Assembly (NCBI GenBank): GCA_963735885.1
Contig: CAVTMP010000004.1
Coordinates: 62,001-126,000 of the forward strand
DNA from: JBBSBL01 sp963735885
GTDB taxonomy: Bacteria > Actinomycetota > Thermoleophilia > Solirubrobacterales > Solirubrobacteraceae
DNA: 64,000 nucleotides
Direction: 5' to 3'
Below, in pieces: positions 51,578-59,661 of this stretch (position 1 is its first letter; the number at the start of each line of letters is the position of its first letter). A model generated the notes under the pieces. That model made no database searches and was not told where the DNA came from. It saw only the letters and a program-made list of their open reading frames with translations. The position numbers and the translations under genes are program-made.

Positions 51578-53518
51578 TCAGCGGGGCGTCGACGGCGACC
51601 ACGTGACCCGCACGGTCCCCGCGCCCGCGGTGCGGATCGTGGCGAGGGCGCGGTACAGGCGGGGCTCGCTGCCCGAGCCGTACCCGGCGCTCACCTCGAC
51701 GCGTCCGTCGCCGACGGGCGCGATCGTCATGAGCTCGCGGTCGTCGCCCATGCGCAGAGCGGATCCGCGCCGCACGGCGGCGGGTCGCTCCCGGAAGAAC
51801 CCCGAGAGCTCGAATCGCGTGCGGTCGCCGGCCGCGAAGGTCATCTCGGCCCCGGTGGGCAGGGCGCGGAACGTCCAGGACCCCGGAACGCGCCAGCGGC
51901 CTCCGGGCGGCCGGTACTCGCCCCGCATCACCACGGCGTCGCCCTCGAGGTCGGTGCGGATGCCGACGGGCAGGCCGCGGCCGCGCGTGTCCAGCAGCAC
52001 CGGTCCCGCGCTCTCGTCGCGGCGCTCGCTGAGCGGGTGGGCGGGCATGAGGTCCGCGAACTGCCCGGTCGCGGGGTCGCGCCGCTTCAGGGCGAGGAGC
52101 CCGAAGTCCTCGCGCAGGTCGAACACCGTGCCCGCGCCCGGGCAGCGGTGGTTGGCGTTCCCGATGCACTTGCCGGGTCCGGGCTGCTGCTTCAGCGCGA
52201 GCCACACGTCACCCCGGCGGACGGTGACGAGCGTGCCGAGGCTGTAGAGCACGCGGCGCGTGCCGGCCCCGTCGGCGGGGAGGGGGCCGCGCGGCTCGTC
52301 GCGGAAGTGGTCCACGGTCCAGTTCATCGCGACCAGCGCGAGCCCGGTGTAGTCCGTTTCCCCGGCGTAGGGATCGAGTCCCGCCCGCGCGGCCGGGTCG
52401 GCGACGAGCGCCGGGATGATCCGGAACGGGGCGGCCCCGAACCCGTAGGCGTGCGAGAGCCGCCACATCATCCGCTCGGCGAGCGCGCGGTAGGGGCGAC
52501 TCGCCTCGGCCGCGACCCGGTTCGCCGCGACCTCCGCGCCGTAGGCGGTCAGCGCCGGCCCCCAGGCCTGCTGGCTCGACCTCCCCGCCCAGAAGGCGTC
52601 GCCGTCGGGCCCGGCGAGCGCGGCCGAGGTGTTCGCGACGGTCGCGAGGGCGGTCCTCGCGGCCGCGGACGCCCGCGTGCGCAGGAGGTCGACGGCCCGG
52701 CCGTAGAAGCCGAGGGAGAGCCCGAGATAGCTGAGGTGGGCGTGGCCGGGGTCGGCGAGGATCGCCCCGCGCCCCTCGCGGCCGAGGGGGAAGGACTCCG
52801 TCGCCACGATCCGCGGGATCTCCACGTCGACCAGGTGCCGGGCGAGGCCTTCGGTGCGGCGGCGGTCGCCCAACACGGTGCCCCGGTTCGGCGCGTGCAG
52901 GCCGGTGCGCAGCATCTCGAGGAACTCGACCGCTTCGACGAGGTGCTTGTTGAAGTAGTGACGCCACCACGGCGACCGCGGGCCGACGAAGAAGCCGAGA
53001 TAGACGCGGTGCACGCGCCGCAGCCACCACGCCCACCGGCTCCGGACACGCCGGAAGAGGCGGTCCCGGGACAGGTGCGCGCGGCACCCCACGAACGCAC
53101 TGGCCACGGCGAGGTTCTCGAACACGCGATCGCCCTCCGAGATGCCGGCCCGGTCGTGCCGGACGGCCCAGTCGATCGCGCGGATGCCGGCGCGCTGCAG
53201 GCCCCGGTCGGCCTCGCGGATCCCGGTCTGGATCAGCGCGAAGCCGAGCATCGCCTCCCCGTAGCGCGACGCCCGCCGTCCACGGATGGCGTCACGGAAG
53301 GTGCCGTTGCGGCGCTGGGCGGCGGGCCACGGCGCGGCGGCGTGGCGGGCGATGGCTCGCCAGCGCGGGGGAGCCTCGGGCGCGGACGTGGGTGCGGGTG
53401 TCCGCTCCGCGCCCGCGACCGCGGCGGCCGGGCCGAGCATCGCGGTCGCCAGGACGGAAGCGAATGCCCACCCACGAAAGAGCCCGCTACGAAAGAGCCC
53501 GCTCAGCCGCGGTCGCAT
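51578..53518 (-). CDS. Secreted alpha/alpha-toroid polysaccharide-lyase-like protein
   Basis: A 646-residue protein with a signal peptide (AFASVLATAMLGPAAAVAGA). Residues ~35-400 are mostly helical (RYGEAMLGFALIQTGIREAD; YFNKHLVEAVEFLEMLRTG; GHAHLSYLGLSLGFYGRAVD; DYTGLALVAMNWTVDHF), followed by a beta-rich C-terminal half (VFDLREDFGLLALKRRD; GSWTFRALPTGAEMTFAAGD; RTAGAGTVRVTWSPSTPR). This plan resembles heparinase II/III and other polysaccharide lyases; the assignment is structural inference without a recognised catalytic motif. Intact. The N-terminal SGLFRSGLFRG comes from a tandem DNA repeat. Confidence 0.65.
   Translation of the reverse strand: MRPRLSGLFRSGLFRGWAFASVLATAMLGPAAAVAGAERTPAPTSAPEAPPRWRAIARHAAAPWPAAQRRNGTFRDAIRGRRASRYGEAMLGFALIQTGIREADRGLQRAGIRAIDWAVRHDRAGISEGDRVFENLAVASAFVGCRAHLSRDRLFRRVRSRWAWWLRRVHRVYLGFFVGPRSPWWRHYFNKHLVEAVEFLEMLRTGLHAPNRGTVLGDRRRTEGLARHLVDVEIPRIVATESFPLGREGRGAILADPGHAHLSYLGLSLGFYGRAVDLLRTRASAAARTALATVANTSAALAGPDGDAFWAGRSSQQAWGPALTAYGAEVAANRVAAEASRPYRALAERMMWRLSHAYGFGAAPFRIIPALVADPAARAGLDPYAGETDYTGLALVAMNWTVDHFRDEPRGPLPADGAGTRRVLYSLGTLVTVRRGDVWLALKQQPGPGKCIGNANHRCPGAGTVFDLREDFGLLALKRRDPATGQFADLMPAHPLSERRDESAGPVLLDTRGRGLPVGIRTDLEGDAVVMRGEYRPPGGRWRVPGSWTFRALPTGAEMTFAAGDRTRFELSGFFRERPAAVRRGSALRMGDDRELMTIAPVGDGRVEVSAGYGSGSEPRLYRALATIRTAGAGTVRVTWSPSTPR
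53474..53503. repeat. 15-bp perfect tandem repeat, two copies, in frame
   Basis: ACGAAAGAGCCCGCT twice. It duplicates five residues (S-G-L-F-R) in the signal-peptide n-region of the lyase-like protein. Confidence 0.9.
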
Positions 53519-53697
53519 GCGGTGAGCCTGCCCGAGGTCGGCCCGCCGCGCATCGGCGCCATCCACGGAGTCTGCGTGCGGACGTCCCGCGGCCCGCGCG
53601 GCCGTCCGCGCTCCGAGGCGGGGGCCCTCGACGGCGGCCGGCGCGTCCCGTCGAGCCGTCCGGGTCCGCCGTCGTCCGGGGGCGGTCCCCGCCCCGG

Positions 53698-53703
53698 TAT
53701 CGT
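53698..53703 (+). promoter_or_regulatory. -10 box of the second alpha/beta hydrolase
   Basis: TATCGT ending 10 nt before the ATG; leaderless spacing. Confidence 0.5.
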
Positions 53704-53713
53704 GGCGCGCGGC

Positions 53714-54748
53714 ATGGCGAAGCTCTTGATCTCGACGGCCCGACCCGCCCGACGCCGCGACGCGGCGAAGGCCAGCGCCGACTACGGCGCGACCGCGACG
53801 CCCGACTGGCGCGGCGTCGACTGGCGTGCGCACCGCCACGAGCTCGAGCTGGGGGGCGCCCGGGCGGCGTACGTCGACCTCGGCGCGCCGCGCGACGAGT
53901 CGCCCGTCGTCTTCGTCCACGGCCTCGGCGGCAGCTGGCAGAACTGGCTCGAGAACCTGCCCGCGGTCGCCGAGCGGCGGCGGGCCGTCGCGCTCGACCT
54001 GCCCGGCTTCGGCGGGTCTGAGCGGCCCGACCGCGAGCTCTCGATCAGCGTGTTCGCCGATGCCGTCGAGGCCCTCTGCGACCACCTCGGGCTGGGCCCG
54101 GTGGCCGTGGTCGGCAACTCGATGGGCGGCTTCGTCGCCGCGGAGACCGCGATCCGCCATCCCGCCCGGGTCGAGCGCCTCGTGCTGGTCGACGCGGCCG
54201 GGATCTCGACCACCGACCTCATGCGCCGCCCCACCCGGGCCGCGGCGAAGCTGCTCGCCGCAGCGATGACCGGCCATGCGCGCCGCAGCCGGACCGGCGG
54301 CGCCTCCGGCGGTCCGCGTCCCGTCTCCCTGCCGGCTCGGCCCGCCGCGCTCCACGCGGCGGTCGCCACCGTCGCGCGCCATCCCACCCGCCTGGCCCGT
54401 GACCTGCTGGCCGAGCAGGTCGCCGGCCGCGCGCAGGAGGCCGGGTTCCTCGCCGCGCTCGACGCGATCATGGACTACGACTTCCGCGGCCGCCTCCCGG
54501 AGATCGCCTGTCCGACACTCGTCGTCCAGGGCGCGAACGACATGCTGATCCCCGCCGGGGACGCCGAGACGTACAACCGGCTGATCCCGGACTCGCGCGT
54601 GCTGCTGCTCGAGGACACCGGGCACGTCCCGATGCTCGAGCGCCCGGCCGTCTTCAACGACCAGCTCCTCGAGTTCCTGGCGGAGACGGGCGGCCACCGC
54701 GCGGCGCCGGTCGACAGCGTCGAGCGCGAGCCGGCCGCCGCGGAGTAG
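53714..54748 (+). CDS. Alpha/beta hydrolase
   Basis: A 344-residue alpha/beta hydrolase unrelated in detail to the one at 48160. VVFVHGLGGSWQNWLENLPA (oxyanion HG), LDLPGFGGSERPD, nucleophile elbow VVGNSMGGFVAAETA near residue 135, acid in VVQGANDMLIPAGD and histidine in EDTGHVPMLERP. The cap domain is about 70 residues longer than usual between strands 6 and 7. No signal peptide. Substrate unknown; lies divergently to the lyase-like gene. Confidence 0.87.
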   Translation: MAKLLISTARPARRRDAAKASADYGATATPDWRGVDWRAHRHELELGGARAAYVDLGAPRDESPVVFVHGLGGSWQNWLENLPAVAERRRAVALDLPGFGGSERPDRELSISVFADAVEALCDHLGLGPVAVVGNSMGGFVAAETAIRHPARVERLVLVDAAGISTTDLMRRPTRAAAKLLAAAMTGHARRSRTGGASGGPRPVSLPARPAALHAAVATVARHPTRLARDLLAEQVAGRAQEAGFLAALDAIMDYDFRGRLPEIACPTLVVQGANDMLIPAGDAETYNRLIPDSRVLLLEDTGHVPMLERPAVFNDQLLEFLAETGGHRAAPVDSVEREPAAAE

Positions 54749-54784
54749 CCCCGCTGCGGCTCGGCGCGGCGACGGACCGGGGGG

Positions 54785-56266
54785 TCAGCCGGAGTACGTG
54801 CCGGTGGCCAGCACGCGCATCCGGGCCCAGGGGATGCCGTCGCTCGCCGAGCGATCGATGCCGTCGCCGGTCGCGTCGGCGTTCTCGTCGCGAATCACGT
54901 TGCCCCACAGGCCGTTCGGCGGGCTGCCGGCGATCGCGCTCCAGTCGGCCGTCCCGCCGGCCTTCGTGTCGAGCTCCATCAGGACCGCGTAGAGGTCGCT
55001 CATGCCGCTGCCGTCCGTGACGACCGCGCCGTAGCGCTGAAGCGCCCGGCACACCATGCGCAGCAGCCGCGTCTCGGGCCCGCTCGCGCTCCGTCCGGGC
55101 ACCGTGCGCGTGTCGCAGTCCACGGCCGGGTCGAGCTGCAGGCGCATGCCCATCTCCATCGGCTCGGCGCCGGCCTGGTCGCTCTTGATCGCCGGCGCGC
55201 GCCAGCGGGCCGAGATCCCGGGGGCGGTCATGCGCAGCGCGTGGCGGATCTCGCCGGCGCGCACCTCGCCGCCGCGGACGAGCCCGGCCCAGGAGAGCCC
55301 CCAGCCGGTGCCCCAACCCTGGACCGCGCGTCCGTCGCTCGTGCGCCCGTAGTGGAAGACGCCGTGGCCCTCGGCGGTGATCGTGCGCGCCGTGCGGTCG
55401 ATCTGGGCGCGGAACAGCCGCAGCTCCGACTCCGGGCCGTAGTCGGGGTGGTTCGGGTCGAGGATCACGACCGGCGCGTCGTCGGCGAGCGAGCCTCCGG
55501 GCGTGACGCCGGCGGGCACGCGCCAGCGGAGCGTCTCGCCGTTGGCGCGGACCGTGAAGAAGGGATCCTGCGGACCGGCGACCCAGACGCCCGGGACGCC
55601 GTCCTCCTGCTGGAGCCGCACCCGGGCCCGCCGCATGCTCGCGACCATCTCGTCGGCGATCGTGCCCGAGCGCGGGTCGAGCGCCGTGCCGGCCGGGATC
55701 GGCTCGTTCAGGGCACCGGCGTAGGCGCCGCCGAAGCGGTAGGGCTGGGCGGCCGGGTCGGTGGCGGCCAGCGCCTCCTGGGCCGGCGATGCCGGAGCCG
55801 GCCCGTCGAGGGTGTAGAAGCCGACCTTGTCGAGGTCGAGGTTGCGGTTGCAGGTCCCGGTCGCGTAGTCGTTGGGGAACTCGACGCGGAGGTCGTGCGC
55901 GCCCCCGTCGATGCGGCGCGCGATCTGCACGTCGCTCCATGCCGTGCCGACCGCCTGGTCGGCCACGGTGGCGCCGTCGAGCTTGACGACCACCCGCGGG
56001 GCGCCGGCGCACGCGGTGCCGCGGGCGCGCACGACGAGGCCGTCGCCGGCCGGCGCGGTCACGGTCGCGGTGGCGGCGCTCGTCGCCTTCAGCGTCAGGT
56101 AGGTCACCCCGGACTCGGTGCGGATCGACGACTTCGCCGGGCGCACCATCGACTCGCCCTCGACCACCGTGGTGGCCGAGCAGCCGAGACCGAGCACCGC
56201 GACGACGGCGACCGGGGCGAGGGCCGCGGCGCGCGCGGCTCGGGTGCGGTGCGGGTGGGGCTTCAC
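54785..56266 (-). CDS. Lipoprotein with carbohydrate-binding-like domain
   Basis: A 493-residue protein. The N-terminus (VVAVLGLGCSATT) ends in a lipobox with Cys near residue 29, so it is probably lipid-anchored outside the cell. Residues ~40-150 (VVRARGTACAGAPRVVVKLD; DVQIARRIDGGAHDLRVEF; NDYATGTCNRNLDLDKVGFY) look like a calcium-dependent carbohydrate-binding module of the CBM60/CBM36 type. The remaining ~330 residues (ARVRLQQEDGVPGVWVAGPQ; LDPNHPDYGPES; RMVCRALQRYGAVVTDGSG) resemble no family I can name. GTG start. Confidence 0.72.
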   Translation of the reverse strand: MKPHPHRTRAARAAALAPVAVVAVLGLGCSATTVVEGESMVRPAKSSIRTESGVTYLTLKATSAATATVTAPAGDGLVVRARGTACAGAPRVVVKLDGATVADQAVGTAWSDVQIARRIDGGAHDLRVEFPNDYATGTCNRNLDLDKVGFYTLDGPAPASPAQEALAATDPAAQPYRFGGAYAGALNEPIPAGTALDPRSGTIADEMVASMRRARVRLQQEDGVPGVWVAGPQDPFFTVRANGETLRWRVPAGVTPGGSLADDAPVVILDPNHPDYGPESELRLFRAQIDRTARTITAEGHGVFHYGRTSDGRAVQGWGTGWGLSWAGLVRGGEVRAGEIRHALRMTAPGISARWRAPAIKSDQAGAEPMEMGMRLQLDPAVDCDTRTVPGRSASGPETRLLRMVCRALQRYGAVVTDGSGMSDLYAVLMELDTKAGGTADWSAIAGSPPNGLWGNVIRDENADATGDGIDRSASDGIPWARMRVLATGTYSG

Positions 56267-56490
56267 GTGGCGGGTGGACCTACCCTCGGCGCGAACGGGG
56301 ATCTCGGGAGCCGGCGATGCGCGGAGCGGACTCCTGTACGACCCGACATCCGCCGACGGGCGACGCTACGGCGGCGACGGCAGCCTGGCGCGCCCGGGCC
56401 GGCGGGCGTCGAGGACCGGCGAAGCGCCCGGGCGGCGACCGGACGGCTCGTTCCACGAGCCGCTCGCACGCTGCCGCGCCATCGACCATC

Positions 56491-56496
56491 TACGGT
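56491..56496 (+). promoter_or_regulatory. -10 box of the SDR gene
   Basis: TACGGT ending 9 nt before the ATG. The 224 bp upstream to the lipoprotein start hold nothing else recognisable. Confidence 0.45.
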
Positions 56497-56505
56497 GTTC
56501 CCCGC

Positions 56506-57468
56506 ATGCTCGAAGCCGCCCTCGACACCCTCATGGACCGGACCGTGGTCCCGGGCTACACGCGGATCGGCTACCGCGCGCGGTCCCGCGGCTTCGACGC
56601 GCTGCCGCGGATGGACGGGCGCACGGTCCTCGTCACCGGCGCCACGTCCGGCCTGGGACTCGCCGCCGCCGAGGCGTTCGCGCGCCTCGGGGCCGCGCTG
56701 CACCTCGTCGCCCGCAGCGAGGAGCGGGGGGAGCGGGCCCGGGCGCGGGTCGCCGAGCACGCGACGGAGGCGCCCGTGCGCCTGTGGCTCTGCGACATGA
56801 GCCTCCCGGCGGAGGTTCGCGACCTCGGCGAGCGGGTCGCCGCCGAGGTCGGGGCCCTGAGCGTGCTCGTCAACAACGCCGGCGTCCTGCTGGGCGAGCG
56901 CACGCTGACGCCGGACGGGATCGAGGCGACCTTCGCGACGAACGTGCTCGGCACGTTCGCGCTCACCGAGGCGCTGCTGGGAGCGCTGGCGGCCGGCGCG
57001 CCCTCGCGCGTGATCACCGTGTCCTCGGGCGGGATGTACTCCCGCCGCCTCGACGTCGCGAGCCTCGAGCGCACGACCGGGGACTACGACGGCCCGACCG
57101 TGTACGCGCAGACCAAGCGGGCCCAGGTCGTGCTCACCGAGGAGTGGGCACGCCGCCACGCCGCGTCCGGGGTGACCTTCCACGCGATGCATCCCGGCTG
57201 GGCGGACACGCCCGGCGTGAAGGGCTCGCTGCCCCGCTTCCACCAGGTCCTCGGCCCGCTGCTGCGCTCGCCCGCCGAGGGCGCCGACACGATCGTGTGG
57301 CTCGGCGCCGCGGAGGCGCCCGCCCGCACCTCGGGCGGCTTCTGGCACGACCGCCGGCGCCGCCCGACCCACTACGTCCCGATGACGCACGAGCCGGACG
57401 GCGAGGCGGCCCGCCTGTGGGCGGCGTGCGAGCGCCACGCCCCGGCGGACGCGGGCCCGGGGGCCTAG
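56506..57468 (+). CDS. Short-chain dehydrogenase/reductase
   Basis: A 320-residue SDR. Cofactor loop VLVTGATSGLGLAAAEAFAR near residue 42; NNAG motif SVLVNNAGVLLGE near 120; catalytic Ser in VITVSSGGMYSRR, and Tyr/Lys in YAQTKRAQVVL near 189-193 (Y-x-x-x-K). The RSEERG sequence after strand 2 suggests NADP(H). It matches the DHRS12/retinol-dehydrogenase-like branch in length and layout; substrate unknown. Confidence 0.9.
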   Translation: MLEAALDTLMDRTVVPGYTRIGYRARSRGFDALPRMDGRTVLVTGATSGLGLAAAEAFARLGAALHLVARSEERGERARARVAEHATEAPVRLWLCDMSLPAEVRDLGERVAAEVGALSVLVNNAGVLLGERTLTPDGIEATFATNVLGTFALTEALLGALAAGAPSRVITVSSGGMYSRRLDVASLERTTGDYDGPTVYAQTKRAQVVLTEEWARRHAASGVTFHAMHPGWADTPGVKGSLPRFHQVLGPLLRSPAEGADTIVWLGAAEAPARTSGGFWHDRRRRPTHYVPMTHEPDGEAARLWAACERHAPADAGPGA

Positions 57469-57501
57469 GCTCGGCCGCCGGGGCCGCGGCGTGGCCGCGC
57501 G

Positions 57502-58029
57502 CTACCGGCCACAGACCGGCCACGGAGAGGACCCGCTGCGCGCGTAGAGCAGGGCGGCGCGGTAGTCCTGCTCCGCCTCCGGGGCGGCGGCGGGGTCGCC
57601 GCTGCCGCCGACCGAGGCCCAGGTCCCGGTGTCGAACTGGTACTTGCCCCGGAAGGCGCCGCCGCCGCCGATCGAGGTCGGGTCGCCGCCCGACTCGCAG
57701 GCGGCGATCGTCTCCAGGGTGGCGCGGCCCGGGCCGCCCGGCACGGAGTCCGCGCGGGCGGCGAGGCGCCTGGCCGCCCGGCGGCGCGCCGCCGCGGCCC
57801 GGCGCTCGGCGCGGGCGCGGGCGACGGCCCGGGCGTGGGCCATGGCGCGGGCGCCGCGGCGGAGCGTCGCGGCGGCGGTGCCCGGGCCCGCACCCGCGAG
57901 GAGCGCCTTCGTGGCCGGCGTGGCCCGGGCCGGCACCGGGTCGGCGCCGGCGGACACGGCGACGAGCGTGGCGGGGATCAGGGCGAGCGCCGCGACGAGC
58001 GCGGCGACGGAAGCTCTCGGCATGGACAT
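57502..58029 (-). CDS. Rpf-like (resuscitation-promoting factor/transglycosylase-like) secreted protein
   Basis: A 175-residue protein with a signal peptide (VAALVAALALIPATLVAVSAGA), an Ala/Arg-rich linker and a C-terminal lysozyme-like domain: TLETIAACESGGDPTSIG, with the catalytic glutamate in ACESGG, then FRGKYQFDTGTWASVGGSGDP and AALLYARSGSSPWPVCGR. This is the Rpf/transglycosylase-like fold that cleaves peptidoglycan and wakes dormant actinobacterial cells. An AAGGAG ribosome binding site precedes the ATG. A CRP-like palindrome lies 205 bp upstream, shared with the divergent cyclase gene. Confidence 0.85.
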   Translation of the reverse strand: MSMPRASVAALVAALALIPATLVAVSAGADPVPARATPATKALLAGAGPGTAAATLRRGARAMAHARAVARARAERRAAAARRRAARRLAARADSVPGGPGRATLETIAACESGGDPTSIGGGGAFRGKYQFDTGTWASVGGSGDPAAAPEAEQDYRAALLYARSGSSPWPVCGR

Positions 58030-58233
58030 GTTCGAGCGTCTCCTTGCGGGCGGCGCGCGCCGTGGACGCGCGAATCGCGCCTACGGCCGCCGCGTCGATG
58101 GCACCGGCAAGGCGGCACTCGGGGCCTGGTCTCACATCACGCCGACGTGGCCGGCGACGGCCCCGAAGCCGGGTCTCGCCCGGTCTGCGGTCCAACGACC
58201 GTAGCAGGAGGCGAACGCGTGTTCGACCGGTGG

Positions 58234-58253
58234 GGTGTGACGTCGCTCACACC
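58234..58253. promoter_or_regulatory. CRP/GlxR-type operator, perfect palindrome
   Basis: GGTGTGA-CGTCGC-TCACACC: both half-sites are exact inverted copies and match the cAMP-receptor consensus TGTGA-N6-TCACA. It is centred about 39 bp before the -10 hexamer's 3' end, so near -46 of a start inferred from that box. Confidence 0.7.
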
Positions 58254-58276
58254 GGAAGTGCCTGCTCACGAGGCAA

Positions 58277-58282
58277 TACGCT
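58277..58282 (+). promoter_or_regulatory. -10 box of the hydrolase-cyclase gene
   Basis: TACGCT ending 13 nt before the ATG, 24 bp downstream of the CRP-like operator. Confidence 0.45.
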
Positions 58283-58295
58283 GCGGTGGCGGCCC

Positions 58296-59634
58296 ATGCC
58301 CGAGCCCACCACGACCCGCTACGCGACCGAGGGCGATCTCCACATCGCCTGGCGCACGCTCGGCGACGGCCCGCACGATCTCCTCTGGGTCCCGAACTGG
58401 ATCTCCTGCGTGGACGTGATCTTCGAGGAGCCGCGCTGGGCGCGCTTCTTCGAGCGGCTCGCCGGCTTCGCGCGGGTGATCCTCTTCGACCGCCGCGGCA
58501 GCGGCGCCTCCGACCCCGTGGTCGGCGCGCCGACGCTCGAGGAGCGGATGGACGACCTGCGTCTCGTGCTCGACGCCGCCGGGTCCGAGCGGGCGCTGGT
58601 GTTCGGGGTCTCGGAGGCCGCGGCGATGGCGGCGCTGTTCGCGGCGAGCCGGCCGGACCGCACGCGCGCGCTCGTGCTGTGGGGCGCGCTGCCGCGGACC
58701 TTCCCGCTCGGCCCCGACGACCCGCTCGGCGCCGTCGGCCGCCGCCCGCACCCGGCGGGTGATCGACGACTGGGGCACCGGCCGCAACCTGCGGATCTTC
58801 GCGCCGTCGCTCGCGGGCGACGAGCGCTTCGCCACGTGGTGGGGGCGCCTGGAGCGTCTCTCCTCGAGCCCGGCGAGCACGCTGGAGATCCTGCGGCTGA
58901 ACGCGCAGGTCGACGTGACCGACGTGCTCGGCGCGATCCGGGTGCCGACCCTCGTCATCCACCGGCGCGGCGACCGCGTCTCGCCGCTGGCCAACGCGCG
59001 CTACATCGCCCGGGCGATCCCCGGGGCCCGGCTCGTCGAGCTCGAGGGCGACGACCACATCGGGGTGGCCGGGGACGTCGAGCCGGTGATCGAGGAGGTG
59101 GAGGAGCTGCTCACCGGCGCACGATCCGAGCGCGAGGCCGAGCGGGTGCTGGCCACGGTGCTGTTCACCGACATCGTCGACTCGACGGGCCACGCCGCCG
59201 CGCTCGGCGACCGGCGCTGGCGGGACCTGCTGGCCGAGCACGACGCGCGGCTGCGCGACGAGATCGCGCGCCACCGCGGGCGGGCGGTGAAGTCCACCGG
59301 CGACGGCGTGCTCGCGGTGTTCGACGGCCCGGCGCGGGCGATCCGGTGCGCCACCCGCGCGCACGAGGCCGTCCGCGACCTCGGGCTCGCGCTGCGCGTC
59401 GGCCTGCACACCGGCGAGTGCGAGATGCTCGGCGACGACGTCGGCGGCGTCGCGGTGCACATCGGCGCCCGGGTCACGGCGGCCGCCGCGCCCGGCGAGG
59501 TGCTCGTGTCCGGCACGGTGCGCGACCTCGTCGTCGGCTCCGGGATCGCGTTCGAGGACCGCGGAGAGCACGAGCTCAAGGGGGTGCCGGGCCGCTGGGC
59601 GCTGCACGCCGTCGGCGGTGCCGAGCGCGCGTAG
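58296..59634 (+). CDS. Alpha/beta hydrolase-class III adenylate/guanylate cyclase fusion (one apparent frameshift)
   Basis: About 445 residues after correction. Residues ~1-275 are an alpha/beta-hydrolase domain (EGDLHIAWRTLGDGPHDLLW; ILFDRRGSGASD; GVSEAAAMAALFA with the nucleophile elbow). Residues ~285-445 are a class III cyclase: LATVLFTDIVDSTGHAAALG and VKSTGDGVLAVFD supply the two metal aspartates, VGLHTGECEMLGDDVGGVAVHIGARV the later active-site residues. The frame breaks near 58750; removing one base joins the parts. Such fusions are frequent in mycobacteria and relatives. The likely product is cAMP. Confidence 0.88.
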
Positions 59635-59661
59635 GCCCGTCGTGGTCGGTGGCGCGGGCGC

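Noticed and set aside
56267..56505. Small coding frame upstream of the SDR gene
   Set aside because: Low-complexity Arg/Gly/Ala content and no protein-like pattern; treated as intergenic.
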